A DNA stretch of 33,134 bases from an uncultured Pseudomonadota bacterium. Lineage in GTDB: Bacteria; Pseudomonadota; Gammaproteobacteria; Ga0077536. This document shows positions 25,751 through 33,134 of the stretch, piece by piece (the stretch's first letter is position 1; the number at the start of each line of letters is the position of its first letter). Both the position numbers and the translations under genes were made by a program. The notes under the pieces were generated by a model. The model ran no database searches. It was not told the origin of the DNA and was given only the letters and a program-made list of their open reading frames with translations. Where the stretch lies: positions 1-33,134 of the forward strand of contig CACJXQ010000021.1 in assembly GCA_902597385.1 (NCBI GenBank), in the 5' to 3' direction.

Positions 25751-26656
25751 CTACTTGCTTCCCCGACGAGCTCTGGGATGGGCCTTGTCATAAACACTAG
25801 ATAAGTGTTGAAAATCAAGATGCGTATAAACTTGAGTGGTGCTGAGATTACTGTGGCCTAATAATTCTTGGACAGCCCTAAGGTCGCCGGAAGACTCTAA
25901 CATATGACTAGCGAAAGAGTGGCGCAGCATATGAGGATGAAGCGAGGTTCCTAATTCCAGGAGGCGTCCCCATAAATGCAATCTCGACTGCACTGTTCTT
26001 ACACTGATCCTATTAGATCGATTACTCAAAAATAGGGGACTCTCGTTCTCTAATTTGTTCGTGTAGCGTTCCCTCACTGGCAGCCACTTTAAAATCGCAG
26101 TTTTTGCCTCACGGCCCAACGGTAATAACCTCTCTTTTCTCCCTTTACCTGTGACCCTCAACTCATTGTAATCTAAATAAACATCGCCTACGTTGAGGAA
26201 CGTTAGTTCCGATACACGCAAACCGCAGCCGTACATTAATTCGAACATAGCCTTGTCTCGAATGAGAAGCGCACTATCTGCTTTTCTTGAAAGAAGGTAA
26301 GACATCTGATCGACATCTAACACTTCGGGTAAGCGACTTTTAGATTTTGGAGCTTTCAATCCGAAGAAAGGATTCTTGAATATCATCTTTTCTTTTTTAA
26401 GCCACCTAAACAGTCCCCGTAAAGCAGACAAATGTCGCGAGATAGAACGCCCCAGTAAGCCTGATTCCCTACAGGCTGCAAGATACTGTCGTGCTGTTTT
26501 TTCATCAACGTCCAACCATGTTTTACATCCGGTGCTAGAAATAAATTCCACAAACCTTCCTAGATCAGTCTGATAATTCGCCACGGTATGTTTCGACAAG
26601 GTCCTTAGAGACCTAGCATATTGCTCAACATCTTTTGTAAAGTATTTATTCGTCAC
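25751..26656 (-). CDS. xerC: Tyrosine recombinase XerC
   Basis: XerC acts with XerD at dif to resolve chromosome dimers at the septum. The SAM-like amino-terminal domain (about 1-90) is followed by the catalytic domain with R147 (GCGLRVSEL), K171 (TGKGRKER), H242 and R245 (HMLRHSF), H268 (LLGHSNLST) and nucleophile Y277 (TQVYTHLD). The 301 residues match the family. The start is GTG. The dapF-DUF484-xerC order is the same as in E. coli, which supports XerC and not XerD or a phage integrase. No dif site was found in the window. Confidence 0.95.
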   Translation of the reverse strand: MTNKYFTKDVEQYARSLRTLSKHTVANYQTDLGRFVEFISSTGCKTWLDVDEKTARQYLAACRESGLLGRSISRHLSALRGLFRWLKKEKMIFKNPFFGLKAPKSKSRLPEVLDVDQMSYLLSRKADSALLIRDKAMFELMYGCGLRVSELTFLNVGDVYLDYNELRVTGKGRKERLLPLGREAKTAILKWLPVRERYTNKLENESPLFLSNRSNRISVRTVQSRLHLWGRLLELGTSLHPHMLRHSFASHMLESSGDLRAVQELLGHSNLSTTQVYTHLDFQHLSSVYDKAHPRARRGSK

Positions 26657-26671
26657 AATTGCAAAAAGAGC

Positions 26672-27373
26672 CTAAGTCTTAAACCCTTCGTTCCTAAGCA
26701 TAGGAACAACTGTCAAAACTAAGATATCTCTCAAAAGTGAGAGAAACTCTGTCTCCAAATCACCTCGATACCTGTCCACGTCTTTGCTTCCCAATAGAAT
26801 TACCCCCCTCCATTCAGGAGTATTCATGGGAACTATCACATGGGATTTAATCACGACCTCACTTCCCTCGTATAGTCCATCAAGCTCACTAGAAACTGGT
26901 CCAGAAAAAGGGTGCGTGTGGTCAAAATACGGCTCAAATTTTTTTATAGAGACTCCACTATTGCTGTAAATCTTAGTTTCTTCTTTTTTTGCTACGAACT
27001 CCAAAACTATTTTATCGGCGCCAAATTCTCTGGACATTCTGTTGCTTATTTTTTCAACAAAATGACTCAAGCTGTCTACACCAATAAGTTCTTGTGTCAG
27101 ATCATTAATTTTGGATAGATAACTCCAATTTTCATTTGCCGCGTTTACTAGCTTTTTCCGCTCTTCAGTTTGCTCTACAATCTTCTGACGCAGTAGACTA
27201 TTCTGCTTTTCCAAAAGAGATGTAGCCGCTCCCGAGCTATGACCGATAGCTAGATTCAACAATAGTTCATGATTTTCTTCAATAAATTCAGGGTATTTTT
27301 CAAGAAACACCCTAACCTGTTTTGCATTTAACTCAGAATCAAGTTCGTCAGTCATTTTCTCTTTAGCGTTCAT
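26672..27373 (-). CDS. DUF484 family protein (GAF-like)
   Basis: A 233-residue cytoplasmic protein with an amino-terminal helical region (VRVFLEKYPEFIEENHELLLNL), a coiled coil with LLEKQNSLLRQKIVEQTEER (about 54-85), and a GAF-like domain. The final part (VIVPMNTPEWRGVILLGSKDVDRY...ETEFLSLL) is typical of DUF484, whose E. coli member lies between dapF and xerC. No function is established; GAF domains often bind small ligands. The ATG overlaps the dapF stop by four bases and xerC follows after 15, so the three genes are probably coupled. Confidence 0.88.
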   Translation of the reverse strand: MNAKEKMTDELDSELNAKQVRVFLEKYPEFIEENHELLLNLAIGHSSGAATSLLEKQNSLLRQKIVEQTEERKKLVNAANENWSYLSKINDLTQELIGVDSLSHFVEKISNRMSREFGADKIVLEFVAKKEETKIYSNSGVSIKKFEPYFDHTHPFSGPVSSELDGLYEGSEVVIKSHVIVPMNTPEWRGVILLGSKDVDRYRGDLETEFLSLLRDILVLTVVPMLRNEGFKT

Positions 27374-28200
27374 ATTGACATTGTCCCCTCAAAGACGTGA
27401 TTAGCGGGCCCAGTCATTGTCAAATCGCCATTCTTCTCAGCGTTCCATTCAATTTGCAAATTACCTCCCGCTTGACGAACTTCGACAACATTGTTCAACA
27501 GCCCCCACTTAGCTCCAACAGCCATGGCAGCGCAAGCACCCGTCCCGCAGGCTGGGGTAAGTCCCACCCCCCGCTCCCAAACTTTCAGATCTATTGTAGA
27601 CGCATCATGTAACTGGAAGAAACCAACGTTTACTCCATTTCTAAAACCGGCACTTTTTTGAATAGCCTTACCGAGAGTGGGGACATCTATATCATTTAAA
27701 TTTTTGACCTTCAGGACAGCATGAGGGTTACCCATCGAAACCGCACCAAACTTCAGGGTTTCTTCACCTGAATGAAACTCGTATTCAGGCTGGGCGGCCA
27801 CTTCCAATCGCCCTATATCCTGCGGCTTAAAGTTGGGTTTACCCATATTGGCTTTAACTCGATTTTCCGAAATAATATCGGCATAGTAAAGTTTGGAATC
27901 AACTTCCGCACACAAGTGAGAGGAAACTTTCTGCTTCCGACTGAAGTAGAGGGCAACACAACGAAAACCGTTACCACAATGCTCAGCTGGTGACCCGTCT
28001 GAATTGAAAACCTTGTAGGAAAAATTCGCCTCCACGCTAACAGGCTTATCAATTAACAAGACTTGATCACAACCTACCCCTGTTCTCCGACACGCTATAT
28101 GCCTTATATTATCGAAATTCAGATTGCGAGCCTGCTTTCTCACATCTAAAACAACAAAATCGTTCCCCAGACCTTCCATTTTAGTGAATTTAATTTGCAC
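27370..28200 (-). CDS. dapF: Diaminopimelate epimerase
   Basis: DapF converts LL- to meso-diaminopimelate for lysine and peptidoglycan synthesis. The two catalytic cysteines are C75 (AEHCGNGFRC) and C218 (TPACGTGACA); FTKMEGLGNDFVVLD at the start and MGNPHAV are family motifs. Length is 276 aa (E. coli 274). The start is GTG, fixed by alignment, and it overlaps the end of the MscS-type gene by 11 bases. In E. coli lysA is a frequent upstream neighbour; here a channel gene takes that place. Confidence 0.97.
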   Translation of the reverse strand: MQIKFTKMEGLGNDFVVLDVRKQARNLNFDNIRHIACRRTGVGCDQVLLIDKPVSVEANFSYKVFNSDGSPAEHCGNGFRCVALYFSRKQKVSSHLCAEVDSKLYYADIISENRVKANMGKPNFKPQDIGRLEVAAQPEYEFHSGEETLKFGAVSMGNPHAVLKVKNLNDIDVPTLGKAIQKSAGFRNGVNVGFFQLHDASTIDLKVWERGVGLTPACGTGACAAMAVGAKWGLLNNVVEVRQAGGNLQIEWNAEKNGDLTMTGPANHVFEGTMSI

Positions 28201-29278
28201 TTACATCTCTCTCCGAGTGTTCTTGTAAATGTATAGTAGAAGTGGGAAACGCTGCTTCAGCACCATTATCTTCAATAATCTCCAATATCCTTAGCATAAG
28301 TTTATGTTTGATATGATGAAATCGGACCCAATCTATTTCCTTAGTGTAAGCATAAATGATGATGTCCAATGATGATGGGGAAAATTGATTAAGATTAACT
28401 ATGATAGTTTGTTGGGAATCGATTTCTGGATCTCCTTTTAATAGTTCTCTAATCTGCTGGGTAATAATAGAGACCTTCGAAGCATCCTCGTACCGCACTC
28501 CGATAGCCTCGTAAATACGTCGATTCGTCATTCTAGAGGGATTTTTCACAACTATCTGAGTGAACAAAGAATTCGGAATATATATAGGTCTCTTATCGAA
28601 GGCTCTAATAATTGTCAGTCGCCATCCAATACTTTCTACCACACCCTCTATTTCGCGATCGGTCGAACTTATCCAATCTCCTATAGTGAAAGGCCTATCT
28701 AAATGAATCATTAAGCCGCCAAAAAAATTTGCCAACAAATCCTTGGCAGCAAAGCCTACTGCTAAACCACCAACCCCTCCAAAAGCCAGTAGGCCAGAAA
28801 CGCTGTAGCCCAATGTTTGAATTATTACCAGAAAAGCAGTAATCGCAACTGATAGGCGAAGCAATTTAGCGACAGCATGAACTGTGGTTTTATCAACTGG
28901 CTTATTATTCGACTCCTGATCGCTTAAGAAATGAGTTTCACCAATTTTTATAAAGCGAACAAGAAACCAAGCTAAAATGGCTACCACGCCGATGTCTAGA
29001 ATCGCCTGGAAAAACTCTGAGTCTAAGAAAGACTTCCTTCCTGGAAAAAACGATATTGCTATTAAAAAACCCAGAGCCCAAATTGCCGCTCGTATAGGGG
29101 TTTGCGCAGCCTCAATGAGCACATCATCCCAATAATTGGCTGTTTTTTTTAACTGTAGAAATAATTTCCGAAAGAGCTTTTTTTGAGAATAATCCAAAAT
29201 CAACGTCAAGAATATCACGGCAAATATTTGGTAAACCCAAACTTCTTCAAGGATCAATGAAGATAGTTTTTCCATCAT
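28190..29278 (-). CDS. MscS family mechanosensitive ion channel
   Basis: A 362-residue inner-membrane channel. Several hydrophobic segments (about 14-29, 62-80, 88-108, 138-160) precede the pore helix LLAFGGVGGLAVGFAAKDLLANFFGG (split here by the usual glycine/alanine packing face), which is the MscS signature. The beta domain follows with RPFTIGDWI, EGVVESIGWRLT and R..D.RPIYIPNSLF, then a carboxy-terminal alpha/beta domain. Length and segment count resemble the five-helix YnaI type more than the three-helix MscS. It should release solutes on hypo-osmotic shock. The stop overlaps the dapF start. Confidence 0.92.
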   Translation of the reverse strand: MMEKLSSLILEEVWVYQIFAVIFLTLILDYSQKKLFRKLFLQLKKTANYWDDVLIEAAQTPIRAAIWALGFLIAISFFPGRKSFLDSEFFQAILDIGVVAILAWFLVRFIKIGETHFLSDQESNNKPVDKTTVHAVAKLLRLSVAITAFLVIIQTLGYSVSGLLAFGGVGGLAVGFAAKDLLANFFGGLMIHLDRPFTIGDWISSTDREIEGVVESIGWRLTIIRAFDKRPIYIPNSLFTQIVVKNPSRMTNRRIYEAIGVRYEDASKVSIITQQIRELLKGDPEIDSQQTIIVNLNQFSPSSLDIIIYAYTKEIDWVRFHHIKHKLMLRILEIIEDNGAEAAFPTSTIHLQEHSERDVSAN

Positions 29279-29321
29279 TTTTTCTCAGAAATTCGCTTTT
29301 AGACTAAAACGTATATTAACA

Positions 29322-30356
29322 TCAGGAGGCTATAAGATCCCTAAGATCAGCCCTAGCTTTGACCAAAACTGAGTCATCTACGGAGTATTTACGGCTGATT
29401 GAGAGTTTTTTAGCACGCATTCTCTCTATTTTTTCATTTCCAGACAGCCAATCAACGTTTGCAAACTTACTATCTAACACCTCAACTACAGCCTCACGAT
29501 TATTACAAATTAAAACACAATCACAACCAGCATCAATCGCAAACTTTACCCTATCAACATAAGACCCCTCAGCAGCAGCGCCTGCCATATTCAAATCATC
29601 ACTGAAGACAACCCCGTCGAATCCTAGTTTTTTTCTAAGAACTTCTTGAATCCAAAACTGAGAATAACCTGCTACCTTATTATCAATAGAAGTATATAAA
29701 ATGTGAGCCATCATTACTCCCGACAACCCGGCCTTTATCAACTTATCGTAGGGTATAATATCCCTTCGAAGTATTTCCGAAATTTTCCTCTTATCAACCG
29801 GAATTTCAAAATGGGAATCTTCAACAACCAAACCGTGCCCCGGAAAGTGTTTCCCTACTGAAGACATCCCACACATTTTCATATTCGCCACATATTCGGC
29901 AGCCAATAAAGCCACCACATTGGGGTTAGCATGGAAAGCTCTATCACCGATCACTGTACTAAAGGAGCTTTGCAAATCTAATACTGGGGCAAAACTAAAA
30001 TCCACTCCCATTTCTAAGAGCTCAGTGGCCATAACATTTGCGTGGCTTCTGGATAACTCTAAGCATCGTTCTGCCTGTTGCTCGAACTCAGCCCCGACTG
30101 ACTTGAGGGGGGGAAGCTTAGTAAAGCCATCTTGAAACCTCTGAACTCTTCCGCCCTCCTGATCCACACTAACCAAGAGGGAAGGTTCCCTTAACATGCG
30201 AATTTCTTTTATAAGCATTTCAAGCTGGACACGGCTTTCGAAATTCCTGCTAAAAAGAATTACTCCCGAAACAAAAGGGTGCCGCAGAACCCCTTCCTCC
30301 TCAGGAGTTAGGGAGGTTCCCTCCAGGTCTACAAACAAGCTACTCACTTCTTTCAC
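29322..30356 (-). CDS. nagZ: Beta-N-acetylhexosaminidase NagZ
   Basis: NagZ (GH3) removes GlcNAc from anhydro-muropeptides in cytoplasmic peptidoglycan recycling; its products can control AmpC-type beta-lactamases where AmpR exists. FVDLEG opens the barrel, then ILFSRNF, SVDQEGGRVQR, SVGKHFPGHG..EDSH with the mobile histidine loop, and nucleophile Asp in VFSDDLNMAGA. No signal peptide, as expected. I start at GTG 30356, though TTG 30359 and GTG 30344 cannot be excluded and no ribosome binding site decides. Length is about 344 aa (E. coli 341). It lies 19 bases behind the YkuD gene. Confidence 0.94.
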   Translation of the reverse strand: MKEVSSLFVDLEGTSLTPEEEGVLRHPFVSGVILFSRNFESRVQLEMLIKEIRMLREPSLLVSVDQEGGRVQRFQDGFTKLPPLKSVGAEFEQQAERCLELSRSHANVMATELLEMGVDFSFAPVLDLQSSFSTVIGDRAFHANPNVVALLAAEYVANMKMCGMSSVGKHFPGHGLVVEDSHFEIPVDKRKISEILRRDIIPYDKLIKAGLSGVMMAHILYTSIDNKVAGYSQFWIQEVLRKKLGFDGVVFSDDLNMAGAAAEGSYVDRVKFAIDAGCDCVLICNNREAVVEVLDSKFANVDWLSGNEKIERMRAKKLSISRKYSVDDSVLVKARADLRDLIAS

Positions 30357-30375
30357 CAAAAGAGCATGTCACCGG

Positions 30376-30867
30376 TTAATCACTCCTAATTTCCACATGA
30401 TCTCCCTCTTCAATCCTATCAAAAAGGTCGACCACATCTTCATTGTGCATTCTAACGCAACCGGCAGAGCCAGGTTTTCCCAATACAGTGGAATCAGGGG
30501 AACCATGGATATAAATAAATCTAGACTTGGTATCCACTTCATTTCCTTTGTTCAATCCGTCTTCTAGTCCGGAAAGCCAAATGATTCGAGTCAAAATCCA
30601 ATCTCTTTCTGGGTTTTTCGAGGCCAACCTATCTGAATAGACTTCACCGGTTTCCTTTCTTCCTACGAATACAGTATTAGCCGGAAGCCCAGCTCCAATT
30701 TTTTTGCAGATAAAATGACGACCGAGTGGAGTACAGCCACTATTAATTAGCTGACCAGGACCATTTCTTGCCGTAGAAACGGAGTAACAAAAGCGCTGGC
30801 TAGCAGCAACGAGTACTAACTGCTGTTCAAAAAGACTGATAACCACTGATCTTTCATGAGAAACCAT
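30376..30867 (-). CDS. YkuD-domain protein without signal peptide, possible cytoplasmic L,D-carboxypeptidase
   Basis: A single YkuD domain of 163 residues. The active site is FIYIHGSPDSTVLG with H121 and SAGCVRM with nucleophile C137, both intact. There is no signal peptide, transmembrane helix or LysM domain; the chain starts directly with the fold (SVVISLFEQQLVLV). Exported L,D-transpeptidases have a signal, so this one should stay in the cytoplasm. In Acinetobacter a similar short YkuD protein (ElsL/LdtK) works as an L,D-carboxypeptidase in peptidoglycan recycling. The gene lies directly upstream of nagZ, another cytoplasmic recycling enzyme, which favours that role here (inference). The ATG has AAAGGA at good spacing. 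Confidence 0.85.
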   Translation of the reverse strand: MVSHERSVVISLFEQQLVLVAASQRFCYSVSTARNGPGQLINSGCTPLGRHFICKKIGAGLPANTVFVGRKETGEVYSDRLASKNPERDWILTRIIWLSGLEDGLNKGNEVDTKSRFIYIHGSPDSTVLGKPGSAGCVRMHNEDVVDLFDRIEEGDHVEIRSD

Positions 30868-30906
30868 ATTTATCCTTTATTTAAGAAGAGGATTTAAAAA
30901 AACGCC

Positions 30907-32229
30907 TCATCTTTCAAAAGAACCTACGCATTCGAAATGTGAGGTATGAGGGAACATATTTAAAACACCAACTTCTTTTAACTCAAAATAATGCAACCTA
31001 TTCAAAACTGCTGCGTCCCGGGCAAATGTTATAGGATTACAGGAGACGTACACTACCTTTTTCACACTTTTAAGATTCATTTCACTCAGCACTTCATTAC
31101 ATCCGCTTCGCGGTGGATCTAATAAAATCTTATTCACGCGACTTATGTCAAGTGATTTTATGTCTGGAGCCCTTTGAAGGTTCAAAGATTCAAAGGAGCA
31201 ATTTTTTATCCGATTCAATCGAGCATTTTCTTTTGCTCGCGCCACCATAGCCTCATCTAGCTCCACACCTTTCACTTTTGCCCCTAGGGCAGCAACTGGA
31301 AGAGAAAAATTACCAATCCCACAGAATAAATCAAGAATGAAATCTTTTTCAGCAACCTCTAGCAAACTCATAACCTTTGCTACCATCATCTTATTGACAG
31401 AGGGATTTATCTGGGTGAAATCTGTAGGAGAAAAGCCTACTCGAATATCGCCCACCTCGTAAGATAGATCGTCAAAACCCTCCTCTAAAGCAAATATAGA
31501 ATCTAAGCCACCACTTTGCAGATAAAAATTTATATTGTGCTTACGGCCAAAGGTTCTCAAGATACTATAATCAGATGGACTTAGAGGAGAAAGATGTCTA
31601 ATAACAATCGCAACACTGTCTTTTGTGGTGGCCACTTCTAGCTGAGGGACGTGATCCGAGACACTTAGCGATTGCAAAAGCATTCTTAAAAGGATGATTT
31701 TTTCTCCTACCCTAGGGTCTAGAACTTTACACTCCTCAGAATCTGTAATGTACCCTTTGAATTTTTCGCGGAAACCTATTACAACGCCCCCCTTCCCCTT
31801 GACATACTTCACGCCTAATCGGGCTTTTTGCCGATATCCCCATTGATCAGCCGATATGGGTTTAAAAATAATCTCTGGAACTAAATTTGAATAATGCCCT
31901 AATAACTCGACGAGAACCTTTTCTTTATAATCGAGCTGATACTCTTCACTCATATGCTGCAAACTACAACCACCGCAAACCCCAAAGTGTTTACATTCAG
32001 GAATAACTCGTTTTTGGCTGGGAACTAAAATATCTTGTAGTTGAGCTAGATCAAACTTCGATCTCTTCCTAATTAGTTTGGCGCTTACCGTTTCGCCCGG
32101 AAGCGCTCCATCAACAAATACGGTCTTACCATTTATCTTTCCGACACCCCGCCCCTCATGCGAGAGCCCTACTATTTCTATCTCCAAAATTTTATCGCGC
32201 TTTTTATTTTCACCAGCGCGAGAAGTCAA
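30907..32229 (-). CDS. rlmD: 23S rRNA (uracil-1939-C5)-methyltransferase RlmD
   Basis: RlmD methylates U1939 of 23S rRNA. A TRAM domain (about 12-70, GLSHEGRGVGKINGKTVFV) is followed by the [4Fe-4S] cysteines C79, C85, C88 and C167, spaced as in E. coli. The methyltransferase domain has TQINPSVN, LDLFCGIGNFSLP, LLDPPRSG, the nucleophile motif VSCNP, and the terminal FPHTSHFECV. Length is 440 aa (E. coli 433). The start is TTG 32229, overlapping the exonuclease stop by four bases (TTGA), with GGAG six bases upstream; no closer ATG exists. The usual neighbour relA is not present downstream. Confidence 0.96.
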   Translation of the reverse strand: MTSRAGENKKRDKILEIEIVGLSHEGRGVGKINGKTVFVDGALPGETVSAKLIRKRSKFDLAQLQDILVPSQKRVIPECKHFGVCGGCSLQHMSEEYQLDYKEKVLVELLGHYSNLVPEIIFKPISADQWGYRQKARLGVKYVKGKGGVVIGFREKFKGYITDSEECKVLDPRVGEKIILLRMLLQSLSVSDHVPQLEVATTKDSVAIVIRHLSPLSPSDYSILRTFGRKHNINFYLQSGGLDSIFALEEGFDDLSYEVGDIRVGFSPTDFTQINPSVNKMMVAKVMSLLEVAEKDFILDLFCGIGNFSLPVAALGAKVKGVELDEAMVARAKENARLNRIKNCSFESLNLQRAPDIKSLDISRVNKILLDPPRSGCNEVLSEMNLKSVKKVVYVSCNPITFARDAAVLNRLHYFELKEVGVLNMFPHTSHFECVGSFER

Positions 32230-33005
32230 TTAATGCTCCAAGCGCTTAAGAACTGGTGGAAGTGATTCCTTTCGGAATTCTCCAAGAACGATTTTGTCAT
32301 TTGAATTTCTCTGTCTATTGTTGCAGAGTCGATTCGACCTCTCATATACTCGAATCGCAAATAGACCAACCATGTATTTAGCACATCAGTCTCACAATAG
32401 TGCCTAATTCCAGTAAGATCGCCCTCCAGATATTTCTTCAAAACATCTGAGCCCGATATCCCCAACTTACCAGGAAAACCCATTAATGTAGCGATTTGAT
32501 CCAAAGAAGCGTAGGCCTTTGATTGATAGCCCGCTAACGAATCCATCAAGTCAAGATGTCTCTTGTGGAATCTAGATAAATAATTATCATACCGAAAGTC
32601 TTTTCTATCGATGCCATCATCCCAGTAAGCCCTAGCTACAACAGAATTTATCAATGCGCGGTAATGAAGAACTGGTAGGTCAAAACCATTACCATTCCAT
32701 GATACTAGTACTGGGGTGTACTTTTCGATTCCTTCAAAAAACCTCTTTAAAAGTTCAGATTCTGAAGAGCCTTCGGAGCCCAGTGACCAGACTCTAAATT
32801 CGTCGCCCGTCCTCATAGCAACAGAAATAGCAATCACTTTATGCAAATGGTGGCGAATAAAATCGGAGGTACCGTTTGTTTCTTGTCTTCGCCTTCGAGA
32901 CATAGCCATCAAACTCTCCGACTCGGTAATGCCTGATAAACCCAATACTCGCTTACCACCCTCAACATCGGGAATCGTCTCTATATCAAATACTAGGATA
33001 TTCAT
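32226..33005 (-). CDS. 3'-5' exonuclease, PolB-like family (DNA_pol_B_exo2)
   Basis: A 259-residue DEDD-type exonuclease related to the proofreading domain of family B polymerases, without any polymerase domain. ILVFDIETIPD at the start holds the first two acidic residues, VSWNGNGFDLPVLHYR is Exo II, and YCETDVLNTWLVYLR is Exo III with the last aspartate. HKVIAISVA and HLDLMDSLAGY are also typical. Its biological role is not known; DNA repair is assumed. I start at ATG 33005 and not at the in-frame TTG four codons upstream. It is the first gene of the long minus-strand run and overlaps rlmD by four bases. Confidence 0.9.
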   Translation of the reverse strand: MNILVFDIETIPDVEGGKRVLGLSGITESESLMAMSRRRRQETNGTSDFIRHHLHKVIAISVAMRTGDEFRVWSLGSEGSSESELLKRFFEGIEKYTPVLVSWNGNGFDLPVLHYRALINSVVARAYWDDGIDRKDFRYDNYLSRFHKRHLDLMDSLAGYQSKAYASLDQIATLMGFPGKLGISGSDVLKKYLEGDLTGIRHYCETDVLNTWLVYLRFEYMRGRIDSATIDREIQMTKSFLENSERNHFHQFLSAWSIN

Positions 33006-33061
33006 GACATTTTCCAACAGAAAAATTTTCTAGAGTACTTATTTAACCCAAACCACCAGAC

Positions 33062-33134
33062 TTGGAATAAATAGAAAACCTTTACTAAAGGAGAAAATTA
33101 AAAATGTACTCCGACGGATAGGACATGGAAATTT
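33062..33134 (+). other. Right-edge leader region with Shine-Dalgarno and a five-codon ORF
   Basis: On the plus strand AAAGGAG (33087-33093) stands ten bases before ATG 33104. That ATG opens a five-codon ORF (MYSDG, stop TAG 33119-33121). A second ATG at 33125 is in the same frame and continues to the edge. This may be a leader peptide, the true start of a gene beyond the window, or chance. TTGGAA at 33062 could be a -35 box but no good -10 follows. Confidence 0.25.

Noticed and set aside
25751-26656. Tyrosine recombinase considered as a mobile-element or integron integrase.
   Set aside because: Length, motifs and the dapF-DUF484-xerC context match housekeeping XerC; no attachment repeats or cargo genes are nearby.
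33079-33091. Inverted repeat CCTTTACTAAAGG upstream of the exonuclease gene.
   Set aside because: The stem is only five base pairs with a three-base loop, no T-tract follows as a terminator would need, and one arm is the AAAGGAG ribosome-binding-like sequence.

Overview
The window reads as a core chromosomal segment of a gammaproteobacterium with AT-leaning base composition, probably a free-living (perhaps marine) uncultured lineage. The support is gene order: tRNA-Tyr/Gly/Thr (the cluster that precedes tuf in many gammaproteobacteria), def-fmt-rsmB-trkA, trmL/gpsA/yibN next to gpmI-envC, ubiE-ubiJ-ubiB, hslV-hslU, and dapF-DUF484-xerC are all blocks known from Escherichia or Pseudomonas. I see no insertion sequence, prophage, CRISPR array or integrase of a mobile element; the one tyrosine recombinase is the housekeeping XerC. 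I could not assign a genus.

Layout. Positions 1-420 carry three tRNA genes on the minus strand with a promoter in front of tRNA-Tyr. Next come topA and tsaC (minus), then a 310-base divergent intergenic region. The plus-strand run 3654-13452 is one probable operon: peptide deformylase, Met-tRNA formyltransferase, RsmB, a DUF4390 secreted protein, an NtrY/NtrX two-component pair, and TrkA/TrkH potassium uptake. It converges on a class 1B dihydroorotate dehydrogenase (minus). trmL (plus) converges on gpsA and a membrane rhodanese (minus). gpmI, an EnvC-like protein and a carboxy-terminal processing protease follow on the plus strand.

From 20422 to 33005 everything is on the minus strand: fourteen genes with gaps of at most 43 bases and several overlaps. 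In transcription order these are a PolB-type 3'-5' exonuclease, rlmD, a signal-less YkuD protein, nagZ, a MscS-type channel, dapF, DUF484, xerC, hslV, hslU, DUF971, ubiE, ubiJ and ubiB. This joins rRNA modification, peptidoglycan recycling and precursor synthesis, osmotic safety, chromosome dimer resolution, ATP-dependent proteolysis and ubiquinone synthesis in one transcription direction.

Most of the content is ordinary housekeeping. The points most worth a second look are: a signal-less YkuD enzyme beside nagZ, which may be a cytoplasmic L,D-carboxypeptidase; an orphan class 1B PyrD where gammaproteobacteria normally carry class 2; an NtrX whose AAA+ domain has lost the GAFTGA loop, a normal Walker B and an arginine-finger candidate; a probable CTG start for rsmB; an EnvC with a short, basic, divergent amino-terminal half; and the absence of grxC, secB and dprA from their customary places.
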